A DNA stretch of 64,000 nucleotides. It comes from Sarcomyxa edulis. Its lineage: Eukaryota; Basidiomycota; Agaricomycetes; Agaricales; Mycenaceae. Positions 33,201 through 45,665 of this stretch are shown piece by piece. The translations under genes and the position numbers were made by a program. The notes under the pieces were generated by a model. That model was given only the letters and a program-made list of their open reading frames with translations, was not told the origin of the DNA and ran no database searches. The stretch lies in the NCBI GenBank assembly GCA_009761415.1, contig QUOL01000009.1:1488001-1552000 (forward strand), in the 5' to 3' direction. Positions within the stretch are counted from its first letter, which is position 1. The number at the start of each line of letters is the position of its first letter.

Positions 33201-34934
33201 CGATAAGTCCATGATCGTTCATTGAATGTGCTGCTGACATACTCATGTCGCTCGAGTTCATCTAGGCGGTCCTACTCGAAAACGAAGGGGATCCTCCCCG
33301 ACAAGAATTCGGGTGCATCCTCATCCAAGGGGCTTGCAGTCGGCTCGACAACAGCTCAAGGATAGCGAATGTAACTATTCTTTGCCAGAGGAGGAAACCA
33401 CAGGTGATGAACTGACTTTCATAGAGGCAAAACGTGCTAGACGTGAAGGTCCATTCTTCCGCCGGTTTTTCCCCTTTCCAGCTTGTTCCTCCCTAATCTT
33501 CTCTGTATGGCAATAGACGTACTCACAGATTTGAATTGTTCACTTCTTCCATTTTCATTGAGCTCGAAGCAAGAATGAGACCTGAGAGTTGTGTGGTGAG
33601 GAAAACAACGGATAAGTTTGAGGAAGAGAGTCACGGCGTTGATCGTGGACTTCATCTTTTGGCTAAAACCTCGTTTCTCGTCATCAACTTTGCTCTCGTG
33701 CTCACCTCGCATAAGGCTTTGAACGGGCTTCATCGCTCATGAACTTGGGCCGAAGTCCTTGTTGGAGGTGAGTTTCCTGTCGGTGACTATCATTAGTTTT
33801 TCTGTTTCGCTAATGAAATTTTTCGAGACCTGAATCCATCTATCGATTGCTCGAGGTCGGACTAGGACACATCTTCACCCTGTTGCTATTCGAAATGTTA
33901 TCCTAGTCATCCCGTGCAGTCATCTTGTGCCAGCTCAGAGCAACAGATTATCTGCAGCTCTCAGTCGATACGGGCTGTCGCAAAATAATGAACAACGAGA
34001 ATCCCGAGATCTGATGGCACGTCTTCAATGGAGTTCCCCGAAACATATGTGCTTATTATCTCAGATCTGCGTCTGGGTCAATAGTCGCGCATTCTCGTTG
34101 AAGCGGCTCTTCCTGCCATGGAGTGCTCGATAACGGCTAGAATGGCCAATTCGCTGCAGAGACCTTTGATCCTTCAGGCCACTAGATCAGTCAGCATGTC
34201 GTTCTTTGGGGTAAGCTCCTCGTTCAATAGGTTATACCATTCATTGCCGACGGGCGCCACCTTCCATGTGAAGTTCTGTAATGGCCTTTTGTGTCCATGG
34301 CATTGTTGTCTTGTGCTCACTTATATTTTGTCCCAAAGGGTGGTACGTATTTGAATTCCAGCATATCTTGCTCGTCGATGATTTATTGTGATTGTTATAG
34401 CCTTATTGTCCTATCTCAAAGTCTGAAAAGAAATCAATTCATCTATAGATACAATTTGTCAGCCTGAGTTGCGCGTTCATCTGTATGTGGTTCGAACTGA
34501 CCTACCTTCACAACAAATCGTGCTGTGGCCCGTGTCATATCTCAAGAATGTCTGTAACACAGGAGGAGTTCCCTTGTGTGGTGGAGGTTCGGAATCTACA
34601 AATAAGGTGAGTCTTCGTGCATGAAAAATCGAAAAAGATTGAATCCGTTTCTCATCCGTTTCTCCATTTCAGAAGGCTACCTTCCTGAAGATGTAGATCC
34701 GGATGGTACTCCGGACGATCTATGTCGAGCTCAGACACGCGGTACACATATTTATTTGTTCGGCGGACAGAGACGTCCAGTGGACCTGGAAAACTCCGGC
34801 CGCAACTCCGGTTGTTTGGACGAAATTGCTTGGCTGTGGCACTTCCTTCTTTCTTCAAACCATTCCTCGACGACCCTCCTACTCAGACACTGCAAACACC
34901 CTACAAACGCTGACAAGTTCCTATATTTCACACT
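30290..34934. other. Long interval without a convincing gene
   Basis: Plus-strand frames at 30325-31010 and minus-strand frames at 32284-33060 are the most protein-like. The latter contain PGPFGCHEDKPAKY and several hydrophobic stretches, reminiscent of agaricomycete multi-span membrane proteins, but frames are broken and no consistent splice model was found. That part may be a decayed membrane-protein gene. Short frames at 33.3-34.9 kb show nothing recognisable. The F-box gene promoter should lie at about 34600-34930. Confidence 0.35.
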
Positions 34935-36672
34935 ATGGCCGGGTCAACGCGAAAGCACAAGTCGAAATCGACAGCATCTTCAACTCGACACAAATCCCGG
35001 AGTGGCGACGCATCGAGTGGCAGGAAAGTTGGGATGGAGTCTAGCGATACCGTAAGTCCAAACTTCCCTGATACGAGATTCTTTTCTCTTGCTGAACGAT
35101 ATCCGGTTATATCAGAAGGTTAGCCTTATCGACGATATCGAGAGGCTGTTGAGGACGAACGATGCCGCATCCAAAGACGTCACGAGTCAGATCAAGGTTA
35201 TGATTGATGAAAACAAGAGTGCCCTCAAACAGTATAAAACCGAGATCCAAGAGACTCAAGCTCGCCTCGATGAACTTCGCATACACTATTCCTCTCTCCA
35301 AAAAACGACGATGGACTACAAACGCGCTATCTCTCCCGTTCGGCAACTGCCTCCTGAAATTCTCCTCGAAGTCTTCCGCTATTTTCGTGACGATCCAATA
35401 CCTATATCTCATGTTTGCTCCCTTTGGAGGCGGACTGTGCTGTCGGCATCCACGTTGTGGTCTAGGTTTCGAATGCATATTCGTCAAGGTCAAACGATCC
35501 AGAACAAACTTTTCGCCAAGATGTGGTTGAGTCGAGCGAGATCGCAACCTCTCTCCATTCTGCTGTCGCACGAACCGTCAGGGGCAGTCGAACTAGAGGC
35601 GATACGGAGCATTTTGAAGCCCCATCTCGCCACAATCAAAAAACTTCAACTGCGAGCCCCGGATACAGCTGTACGAGCGTTGTTCGACGATGTGTCGTGT
35701 ACAATGCCACTCTTGGAGGTATTGGACCTGGACATAACGCACGAGTCCTTGGCCTCAGAATCTCTGGGCTTTCTCAACGCGCCACTTCTCCACACTGCAT
35801 CAGTGCGTGGACCCGAATCTATCTTCTTGCGTCCACATCCGCTTCATCTGAAAGCACTGAAACTTATCCCTCATCACGACCAAATGAGATCTCTTCGTCT
35901 AAAAGAGATATCACTATCGTCCGGCCTCTTAGATAAGATCAAAGAATACAGGGACCTCGAGGAATGCGATCTATCGTTTTCTCACGGAGGTGGCAATATC
36001 TCATCATTAGACTGTATCGTTATCCCCAAACTACGCACTTTGAGACTAGAATCCATGCGCGAGACAAAACCTCGTTCAGTCCCAAAACTTTTGGCACAGA
36101 TCACCGTACCTGCTCTTACGCGCCTCGATATCACTCACGAATTCTGTTCATTCTGGGCACTATCGGATGAACCCGCGGCCTGGTTACGAAGGGAACTCGT
36201 GCAATTTCTGGAAAGATCCCGGTCAAACCTGGAAACCCTCACTCTGAACTTGAGTGAGTATGAACTGTCTGATCCACTGGAACTCATTGTCCTTTTCAGA
36301 GCCGTCCCATCCCTTGTACGTCTGGATATCGAGGTCCACGACTCGACAAATCTTTCGCCAATCTTCCATTCCATGACCGCCTCAACCGATAATCCAGAAC
36401 CATTGCTTCCGTCTCTCAAGCAATTTCGTGTTGGTCGTCTTTCTGCAGAAGACACGAAGTCGATGGTACGCATGGTTAGATCGCGCTGGTGGTCGGACTC
36501 CAATGTTGCTAGTAGGAATGGCGTATTGCGGTTGGGTCTTTTTACTTTACTGGACGGTCCCAACCAGTCCGAATCGAGTCTTCAGGTCATTCGAATGCTT
36601 GAAAACCGCGCAGCACGATACGAGGATATAGACTTCTTTAAATATAGGTGGGCAGACAAAATATGCACCTAA
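34935..36672 (+). CDS. F-box protein with N-terminal coiled coil
   Basis: Two exons, 34935-35051 and 35116-36672, with a 64-bp GT-AG phase-0 intron, give 557 aa. Exon 1 is basic and Ser-rich (MAGSTRKHKSKSTASS). Residues ~40-105 form a coiled coil (KSALKQYKTEIQETQARLDEL). The F-box follows at about residues 115-155: RQLPPEILLEVFRYFRD...ISHVCSLWRRTVLSASTLWSRF. The C-terminal ~400 residues have leucine-rich, LRR-like segments (LRLKEISLSSGLL; LEECDLSFS; LRTLRLESM). F-box proteins bind SKP1 through the F-box and recruit substrates to SCF ubiquitin ligases. This architecture is one of the largest expanded families in mushroom genomes, so the substrate cannot be inferred. An SKP1 paralogue lies at 55.2 kb. 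Confidence 0.9.
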
Positions 36673-36956
36673 ACCCCTTTCGATCGGTCAGTGAACGCGA
36701 TATCACCCATTCTGAGTAAGACTGACTGTTTGGTTGATAGTACATTTCCTCTATGCATTGAATCTACATAATTATTCGTCAGACAGCCCGTTCGACTTGA
36801 AGGTTTGCATCGTCTCATGCTTGGTGGTTCTACCTCCCTTCTTCCAAGACGATGGAGTGATCTTTATCTACGGGGCTACCATCAGCCATGATGTTTTGTG
36901 TGCGCGTTTCTGATTTCTTGGCTCTATAGTCTTGCTAGCGTCGTTCGGATGGTCAG
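36673..36956. other. Intergenic, 3' flank of the F-box gene
   Basis: Nothing recognisable is seen before the transposon-like element. Confidence 0.5.
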
Positions 36957-38027
36957 TATGACGGTCAAAACGTAACAATATTCACTCGCGCAGCGCAACT
37001 TTGAGCTCTGCACATCTTTGAACTTGCGCACCACGCAACTCAGGCTACTATAGTAATAATGACCTGATCATTAGGTACAGGGGGGACTTTGGGGGGACTA
37101 ATATAGTAACTGGGTACACGAGAGACGTCCGACAACCTTCAAATGGTCCGGGGCCCATCCACAGCAACGCCAAGGGGCCCTCTATGAGCTTCGATGGTCC
37201 GGGGACTCCGTGCGCATGCACCCCGAAGATGGCTAGCACTGTCCTGCACCACGTCCCTTCACCCAGCTTGAGGGTTTGATTTAGTTTTGTCCGCCGGTAG
37301 GTTGGAAGAGTCGGATGTTCAAGCAATAATTGCCTTGGACTGGGGCGAAGACATCGATTTGGAGGGACTTGTAAGTTTTCAGAGGAGAAGACGGGTGGAG
37401 AAAAGCTTGTCGACGTTGAGCCGAACGACGACGCGAGGCCGGACAAACGTCGGAAGAATCTGCCTTGTTTTCGGGTATTACGAACGGGGGTTGCCGATAA
37501 TTTCTCCCACGACCCTTCGAGGAGATCATCGGTGGCGACGACGGCGAGAGCAAGACGAGAGGCACAATCTAGCACAATCCTCGTTGATTTCCAGTTGATC
37601 AACATAACCAGCATTGCATACATACATACACAGGGTGAGTACTCCAGTGAATTTGACCAATTTTCATCCCCTCATCTTGTCCTGGTCAAGTTGTCCGACA
37701 CTTTGCCGAGAGACGTCGACTCCGATCACATTCCTCACTCCTATGCAGGTATACTGGAGGACTCGTGATAGTATATGTACATGTATGCATCAGGATACGA
37801 TCCGTTATCCTGTACAGTAGTCAAAAGCACCAAAAATAGACAACAAATCCAAATTCAACCCCAATCAAAACATCCTCGAAGAATATTCGTCACCTGTAAG
37901 TTGCGCAAAACCCAAAAATCACACCCAAAGTTGCGCGCTTGACTGGTGTGGTGCGCGATTAGAAGTTGCGTTGCGCGATTCAAAGTTGCGGTGCGCAAAT
38001 GAATAATGTTACGTTTTGACCGTCATA
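36957..38027. mobile_element. Non-autonomous DNA transposon (large MITE) with ~48-bp inverted repeats and TA target duplication
   Basis: The left end at 36959 begins TGACGGTCAAAACGTAACA and the right end at 38025 is its inverse complement. Over about 48 bp the two ends match at roughly 42 positions. Both ends are flanked by TA (36957-36958 and 38026-38027), as in Tc1/mariner-type insertions. Inside both ends, the words GCGCAAC and AGTTGCG recur several times in inverted arrangement (36985-37040 and 37895-38000), like subterminal transposase-binding repeats. The interior (about 900 bp) has open frames but none resembles a transposase, so the element is probably mobilised in trans. The superfamily is not settled. 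Confidence 0.8.
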
Positions 38028-38787
38028 GGTCAGGAACTCATGTAGGACTCGGAACTTCGATACCCGAGTAAATAGTCTTTGTATTCCTGATCCGATATCT
38101 CTGACTTGAGACGGTCATGGTCCGTGGTATGGAACATTTGAGCTTTCTTCCAAATGTCTCCATGCAGATATAAGTATAAGTGAATTTGAAGCAAGGTTTC
38201 AACGCGCCTTACGATTTGTTTACAATTCGATCACTCCAATTATTTCCCACGGTCAGTCCGTACATCCGTTTCTAAAACCTTCCTTGACCTCGTCCTCGTC
38301 TTATTAGCCTCCGTATAAACTCATAAACTAGGCTTTTGGACGTGAAACTCGATATCAAGGACCCTTTTACGGTCGCCCGAGCTCGGACTCTATATATCCA
38401 GGAGATCTATCCCAAAAGCCTTTCACGTTGACTTCTTCTCGGTCACGTCTTAAAAGTCACCGCACTAAAAAGGTGGTCACTAGAACTTGAAGGCGGGGTG
38501 TTCAATAACTGTCATCGGGTTCAGCTCGACACACTTTGTTCAAGGTGAGTCTTTCCGCAAGGGTCTGTTCACGTCGGGTAATGTTTTTTTCGCAGCTGTT
38601 AGACTAGTACCAGTGTCTCTACCTTTTCTCATGACGTGAAAATGCTGTTCTACGCCAAGATCTTGAGACAAGGCAACATCCCCAAATGTACGATCTTACG
38701 TAGTACCCCGTATCTCCGGGCCATCCTTCCTACTGGCGTCCGTGACTTGAATCCGTCGTACGCCAATTACTTCCACTTCGCCTCCGT
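38028..38787. other. Intergenic
   Basis: I see no supported gene. A short plus-strand frame at 38636-38836 overlaps the 3' end of the lectin gene on the other strand and is disregarded. Confidence 0.5.
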
Positions 38788-40336
38788 TCAAAACACAACA
38801 AGATACGGCTTGTATTGCGCCAGCCTGGCCTGTTGAGAGCCCCAGGTTATCACAGATCATTGGAAGGAGGAGAATGAGGTACTAACCTGATCCACCGTTC
38901 CATTCTGAGGTCTACATAATGGTAAGGAGCGGGAAGATACAAGGTCATGCATGTACTGGGAACGTACTCGAAGAGCAAGACTTCACGGAAATCTTGACTG
39001 ATGTTGAAACAAAAGGCGTGAGACTCGTTGTTGGAGGCAGTCCCATATATCATGCCACACAGAATCCCGGCTTGCTATAAGGAAGATAACAGGTCGAAGT
39101 CGGTCTTCACGGTCTAGAAAGAAGACTGACCACGTTAGATGCGATGTTTGAGTACGCCCACTGAGCGATACACCCTCTGAATACTGGTAAGAGGAAACTT
39201 GTGACGAAATTGGTCCCTGCAGATGACAAGAGGGAAAACATACTGCTAACAAAATCGTCACAGTCAAAAGTCTCAGGGCGCCAGGTGTATCTACCGAGAC
39301 CCGAGTTTTTCCAGATATCGGACCACGTTGATTGAGGAAGCACGAGATAGCTAGGTTCGACATAGTCATCAGCCTACACGACTATATATGATATCACAGG
39401 ATACGCACTTTCCATCGGATTGGAAAGGGGTAAAATTGCCTCGCATGTTCGGGGCCTTCTGTAAAATCGGGACGATCTGAGCGCCGGTTACGCTGACCGA
39501 CTGTAAAGCCCAGGTCTGGGAGACTTGAGCCTCATCCCAGGTACCATCTGAGTGTTCGATTATTTTTCCAGGACCATCGGCACTGTATAGATCTGGTCAG
39601 TGCTTCGCCGAAGATCAGATGGAATACTGCCGTCCTTACGCGTAATTGACAAATGCTGGGACGGATTTGATGATTGTGAGTATCAAGATGCGACAGGAGT
39701 GATCTGAGCTCACTCTTAGAGATAGTGTTTTGAATCCTGGAAAAAGGGCTCAGTGGGAATCTTCGACTGAGATGATACGAAACTTGCCTGTACAGCTTCG
39801 AGCCTGAGTCATCAGAGGCGTCTTGAATAACCCATTCCTGCTTCCCACTGTTATGGTCGCTATGGACTTTACGTTCATGGCCAACGAGAGGAAAGTGCAT
39901 AGCGTGGCCTAAGAAGTAGATATCGTGAGAACGCTCGTGACAAGAATATCAGAACACATACTGTCGCCCAAAGAGAAGCAAGTACCGGTCTTGAGATTCT
40001 GGATAGTATACGCATCGGCAGTAGCAGAGCCCTTCACCGCTTGAATGAGCCAAAGCTGGCTGAAGACGTCGTCATCCAAGCCGGAGCCCCAGTCCTTCTG
40101 CTCTGATGCTACGATTGAGGCGGTATCTATAAGGAAACACAATCAATACACACGCAGACGCTACGACTGCTTGACGAAAGTCGAGAGCGCACCTTCGGGA
40201 ATATCGCAAACGATTTGAGACTTGGCACTAACGATGAAGTCTATATAAATCGAACCATATGGCATAGTAAGTAGAAGGTAGAGCACTCAGGGTACAAAGG
40301 TGGGACGGGATACTTGCAGATTCCACGAGGAGACAT
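38788..40336 (-). CDS. MOA-like chimerolectin: ricin-B beta-trefoil lectin fused to a papain-like cysteine peptidase domain
   Basis: Twelve exons on the minus strand: 40318-40336, 40193-40240, 39962-40126, 39788-39908, 39714-39736, 39640-39655, 39409-39582, 39244-39350, 39131-39183, 38968-39074, 38887-38911 and 38788-38829. They give 299 aa and every phase closes. The N-terminal half has three beta-trefoil repeats with QxW motifs at about residues 46 (QLW), 101 (QEW) and 153 (QTW). The C-terminal half carries FDCDDF (Cys219), ESHAF (His261) and LFEPQNG (Glu278). This is the order and spacing of the catalytic triad known for the Marasmius oreades agglutinin (Cys215/His257/Glu274; 293 aa), each shifted by four. 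That family binds terminal alpha-galactosyl glycans, has Ca-dependent protease activity and acts in fungal defence against animals. No signal peptide is seen, as in other cytoplasmic mushroom lectins. Two introns (40241-40317, 39737-39787) are GC-AG and exon 6 is only 16 nt. The start was chosen because MSPRGIY matches the family N-terminus once the first GC-AG intron is removed. Confidence 0.9.
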
Positions 40337-42197
40337 GTCGTTGGGGGGTGTTGGGACACCAAAGTTCGATGAGAGTCAATATAAGTACTCACTGGGAGCG
40401 GTCAGGTACATGTACCACGAGACTGGCATGCTAAAAGACTCGCAAATCGCTCGACGAAGAGAAGAGCTAGCATAGGTCAGTTGCCAATTCATGCTGCCCT
40501 CTCATAATGACGGTAATACGATGACGGTCGATGTGTATCGCTGTTCATGTGGGTCCGCCGCGTTTATATAATTTAAAGTGGCAAATAAGCCTGTCGATGA
40601 TGTAGATCACTTGATTTTGACTTTGAAGGAGCCCTGGGCCTGTCAAGAGCTTGAGCTAGAATAACAAAGGTGAGCAAACCATCTTAACATAATCCACGAA
40701 GCTCGTCCGGGTTTTGGTAAGGAAAGGCGAGTGGGATAGTCAGAGGTTGCCTAGATGTCACGACGAGTACAACTCTTATATCGATAATGCGAGGATCTGT
40801 TCCAAGCCTGGCGATGAGTGGACGACTTTGAAAAAGATCCATTGTAGTTACTTCTTTAACAGTGACCATTCCGGAGCTTCGAGATCGAGAAAAGTCACTA
40901 TCAGGACTTGCAACAATCTGAAAGCAGGAATCGTGAAGCTAGATTCACGCAGCAGGTAGATGATCCCATAAAATTCGCAGACAACAAGAATCCATAGGAA
41001 TTGACAGACGACGAGAAATTGACAGATAAACAGGAGCCGATAGATGCAAGGCAATCGATGACAAGGGGCAATTTGCAGATACTGGCAACTTGAGCAAATA
41101 GGTCGAGAGGACTGTACAACAGGCCGCAAGAGTCTATCTCCCGAGAAGCACGGCGTTGACAGAGTATAATGCCGATAGAGAAGAGCGACACGCAGCCAGA
41201 AAAGCATTTCTCGAGTCACCACTGAATATTGTATCAAACAGGAGTGATTAGGGCTGTTTCCATCCAACATGTACGAAGTGGAAGCAATCTCTGGCTCACG
41301 CCGTGAACGAGGGTGAGTGATTTTTTGATGCGTTCGAGATACAACACTGATGGCAGTTGCAGCACATTTGGGAAGGAGGCTGGAATGTTCGATGACATCG
41401 AAGAAAGAAAGACAACGGGTGAACAACAAGTACGCTCATATAGAGGCTAAACTGAGGGAAATCAGAGCAGGACTGTGAGGACGAAGAGCAAGATGGCGGA
41501 CTCAGACGAAGGCGGAATCGGAGGAGGAACTCGACAAGCTTGAAGGTTATGCAAATTCGCACGTGGCACATCCACTGGCCATGTGGCTTATCCGATCAAG
41601 ATCTACGACGACAAAGACAGCTCTCACCAAGCTCTCACAATGACACTCTTCACGAAACAATCGTTCTGGAATCTGGATCAAAAGTACTCGTACTCGTCCA
41701 TCAATACCCGGCAGACTACTTATCAAGAGACATGAGAAGTGAGTCCTATAATCCATCGTCGTAGAAACTCTCAGTTTGGTGATGCCTTCCCTCTCCTTTC
41801 CAGCCGGAGAATCGTCGTATCCTTGTGACAGTGCGTCAAGGCTGGAGAAAAGCACCAATCAGTCCACGTTGAGAATCGAGGGGATAGCAGTGTAACATAC
41901 TTAGTGAGTGTCTCGTGTGTCTGTTCTCCATTCTCCGTGGAATGGATGATGGTCGAGTTGATTGAGGTCTTGGGTCTGCTCATTTGATGAGCTTTCCACA
42001 ATTCCACCATTTTTTGCTTTGCTTGGTCTGTCCATGGACACCCTCCCAGTGGAGAACATCGATCGTCTCTCTTACGACACCGATCTCGTACTACTGTACC
42101 TGGTGATTGGGAGACAAGGACTCCTTGTATCTGTGTAGCGTCGCTCGAGGGTGAGGGATCGGTGGATTGTTTTCAGAGCCATCAGACTCGTGGGGAA
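40337..42197. other. Intergenic; no convincing gene
   Basis: Frames on both strands at 40.7-41.9 kb are short and share no splice model or family resemblance. Around 40975-41040 the words ACAACAAGAATCC, GACAGACGACGAGAAATTGACAG form a weak repeat. Confidence 0.4.
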
Positions 42198-43040
42198 ATG
42201 GCTGCTTGGGGACTCGACGAGATCGACGAGAGGATCAAAGACTTTGTTTATCTTCTTCTGGATTGCCTCCCTCGGGTTCTCGAATGGGAGGTATGTGCGG
42301 AGAGGGCAGTGAATGCCTGATGAGCTCTGCTGCTGTTGTGGCGGGTGATTCGGAGGAACTCGACTAGTAGAGATCGGGCGACGATGATTGATCTCCATGA
42401 ACAGTATGAGGTGGGAGTCAAAGCTTGAGACCCATCGAGGCTTGCTAGTTCTGGTGGCGATATGTCGATATTGTCTGACAAGTGCCTCGAGGTCGGACCA
42501 TTAACTCTAACACGAGCTTCGTCGACTTTGAGTCTTTGACACATGTCCATCGGAGGTGGTCGATATTATTCTTCTATGTGAACTGGAACCCGACGGAGAG
42601 TCCATCATCCCTTGCATATCCTCTATGACAGTTGACTATCAAGATGCACGACATTTCCTAGAATCGCTCATCATCTGTCGACTTGTCATAGTCGACTGCG
42701 AAGGGTCATCGATTTGGCCGTCAAACTCTTTCCAGATGCTACCCGTCTCTGTTCAGGTGCATTAGATCAGTGTTCCCATGTGCAGTACGGTCAGAAGAAC
42801 TGTATGGGTATCTCCTTCAGTTGTGGGTGCGGGAGCCCAAGCTTAGCCCAAGGCAAAATTCCAGAGCTTCTTCCTGGCGCCAAGCTCGGCTTGTCCGTCG
42901 TCAGTGTAATGAGCTGCGTCGAGTTCTGTTCGACGAGAAGATGCGTGTTCTCGTGATGTCAACACACGAAATTCTTCTTGAACTACGCCCGTCGCGATTT
43001 TCTTCTACCGATGACTGCGTTGGTGAACCGAAAGATTCAT
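42198..43040 (+). other. Possible plus-strand multi-exon gene, unresolved
   Basis: A clean first exon is possible at 42198-42290 (ATG, MAAWGLDEIDERIKDFVYLLL, ending at a GTATGT donor). Later open blocks include HVHRRWSILFFYVNWNP (about 42535-42600) and EELYGYLLQLWVREP (about 42790-43040, ending in a stop). I could not connect them in phase. Antisense frames at 42072-42550 are also open, so the strand is not certain. No family is recognised. Confidence 0.25.
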
Positions 43041-43325
43041 AGCACATCTTCATAGAGTCCTGTATCATTTCCACCTCGATATACTATCTCCTTGCTCTCT
43101 ATGTCTACACCAATGCGTACCACGATGAGCTGCTTTGCGAGACGAGGTGATCGAAACCGATTTTTCTTTTAGAAGGGAATTTTCTCATCTTCTACATAGC
43201 TTACAGACAATGATATAATCACACCAGATAGTAGAAATAAGCTCATAAAATATTGCTCCCCAAGACTTTGAATCGCTTTCTCCATCAACAACGCTACGAA
43301 AATCCCGTCAAAAAGGACGACAACA
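43041..43325. other. Intergenic, 3' flank of the kinase gene
   Basis: Nothing recognisable is seen. Confidence 0.5.
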
Positions 43326-45534
43326 TCAGCCCGATGATACATATCGACCGCTTAGCAGCATACCCAGCTTTCTTTGTTCTCGAGAGAAGACCTGCTCATC
43401 GTGATTGATTTTAGCCTTGTCGAAGTCGATGATAAACACCTTTCCATCCTTGCCGACGAGCAAGTTCGGGGGCCGAATGTCACAGTGAACCACATTAGCT
43501 TTATGGATGCTTTCCAAAGTAGCAAGGAACGCTTCCCTGCTCAATCTGTCAGTTATTTGTGATAGAAATCAAGCGAGACAATAACAAACCGTTCTGAGGG
43601 AGACACTGTGACAGAACTGTTGCGTTCTCGATCCCACAAAGACGTACCACCGTGGTCCATGACCAGCGCGAGCGCTCCTCCCTCGATGTCCTCAAATAAA
43701 CCAAACACCCTCAACATCCCGGGCGTCTTGCAGGAGGAGAGACGCCGGTAGATAGAGTACTCGTGCCGCAAACGCTCTTGCTGTTCTGGAATGAACGAGA
43801 GTTTGACAACAACCTCTCGCACAAGCGGCGGTCCTTCCTTGCGCTGGAGTTCTAGAGTAGCTCCGTGGACATTCCCAGTGGCACCGGCGCCAATCTCGGA
43901 AGTGAAGACGAGTGTCATGTATTTGTCTTTGGAGTAGGAGGATTTTAGCGCCGGCGGGAGAAGCGTATCTGGGTCTAATCGTAGAAACGATGCTGGGGAT
44001 TGTGAGTGATAGCCACTGTAGCGGATGTAGAGCAGCACTAGGGGACGGCGGGCGACTTCAACTTCTAAAATCTAAGGATATGAATATGATAGAAATATGT
44101 CAAATTCAAAGCTGACTTACTCTCGAGATATCTTCGATACTCTCTTCTCCTTCGCCATCGTCTCCATTCATCTTTGTCTTGTTCTGGGTCTTGTCCTTCT
44201 TGCGCTGACTTCGTCGTGGCTCAGTTTTGACACGTTTGTGACGCAAACCAAGGTCCTCATCATCTAGAGAGCGCTTTCTGGAGCCTGCAGAAGTAGGCTG
44301 TGTCTCGGTTAACAATTGCTGCTTGACACGATCCAACGCATCTTCAAGAGCTGCCAAGTATAACCCTACGTGCAGTTTCCCGTACGCTGGGTCTTTGCAG
44401 GCAGATATCTCAATCACGTCCGATAGATGAAGCGTCTGGGTTTGTCGATGTCTGACGCCTATACGTTCGATGCTTCCACAATGAAACACGACCAAAGTTG
44501 TGTCTCGCAGTACGCATTGCCCCCAAGCCTATAGACCAATTCCATCAGACAGATAAGAGAAGATGCTTCGCGAGTCACGAGCTTACATGTTGTAAAAGCT
44601 CCTGCGCAACGACTAAGGATGATTTTGTGGTCTTCAGACTCTTCCCAGGTCTTTTGGGCGTCACTGTTGCTGACGTTTTAGTCGCTTGCGTCCGGACTCT
44701 GGTTTTCAGAACTGTGGCATGCCGAAATCGCGTGTTTTTCCAAGGCGCGTCAGTCTCTTCTACTGCGTCATCGACGAGGCAAGGTATAGACCATGGGGTG
44801 CTCAGTGCATCGCGAGAGACTGGTACATGCGGACGGGATAGATGGCTGGTGGTGAGACATGTTTGGAATGGGAATTGGGGAAGGGATGCGACTTGATCCA
44901 TCGATTTGATTACTTCTTCATTATCAACCGACAAATCGATGATCTGCCATGTCGCTAGTTCTGGACATCGTTTGAATGCTTCTCCCAAATGTATCTTCAT
45001 ATCCCGGCTGATACAGTCTGGGAGAAGATTTTCGTCAGCGCAGGTTTCTGCCAGACGAAGCGCGTATTCTTCCATGACATAGGGTTGTGCAGTAGTCTCC
45101 ATCCTGAAATCACGAGACCAACGGAACAAAGAGAACCATGAACAAGACACACTGGGATGAATAGCAAGAAGTGACGAGAGTGGCTTGCACGTTCGTGAAG
45201 TTACGAACTGATACAAATCCACAAGAGAGCGTACACAACCGACCGTTTTGCGGAAAGTGAGATTGATTCCTGCGTCTCGGAGGCCTTTGTGCACAAATTC
45301 CGCGGAATCCTTTGGTGGAAATGCAGTGCCACAGTCTTTGAATGAGGATAGTCTTGTATCGACCATTTCAGACAGATCGTGTGCAAGAGACGGCATCAGA
45401 ACGACACGTTTGAGATTATCGGCGCAGTGTTTATCGTAGAAAGTCAATGGACACGGTGACACCAGCGTAGAAAGAGCAGGATATATGGGCTTGGGAGGAT
45501 TGAAGTCAAGCAAGGATTGTATCTCGTCGTCCAT
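43326..45534 (-). CDS. Protein kinase domain protein (agaricomycete type)
   Basis: Four exons on the minus strand: 44587-45534, 44121-44528, 43590-44071 and 43326-43545, giving 685 aa with phases closing. It starts at the ATG of MDDEIQSLLDFNPPK. The N-terminal ~300 residues are unrecognised. A basic linker follows (GSRKRSLDDEDLGLRHKRVK; QRKKDK), then the kinase domain. The domain has the Gly loop EIGAGATGNVHG, the VAIK-like VVVKLSF, the hinge ALVMDHGG, the catalytic loop HCDIRPPNLLV and the metal motif IIDFDKA. The catalytic Asp, Asn and metal-binding Asp are all present. HCD replaces HRD and DFD replaces DFG, as often happens in expanded mushroom kinase families. The protein ends about 35 residues after DFD, so the substrate-binding lobe is short. 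The last intron is only 44 bp with a GTTTGT donor. Confidence 0.85.
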
Positions 45535-45665
45535 GGAGCAGTCCACTGACAGAACTCGAATAACCTGTAGCAAGAAGGAGGGACTCCACTCGACCGGAAG
45601 TCAAACAAAGAACAAGAGAGTTTGAGTTGAGACACAGTCCAAGTCGACACGTTATGTCATGCGTC

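Noticed and set aside
37048..37623. 191-aa minus-strand frame inside the inverted-repeat element as a transposase
   Set aside because: No DDE/D or other transposase motif is visible, and its length is too short for Tc1/mariner or related enzymes.
38636..38836. 66-aa plus-strand frame
   Set aside because: Antisense to the last exon of the lectin gene, which is fixed by phase and family conservation.
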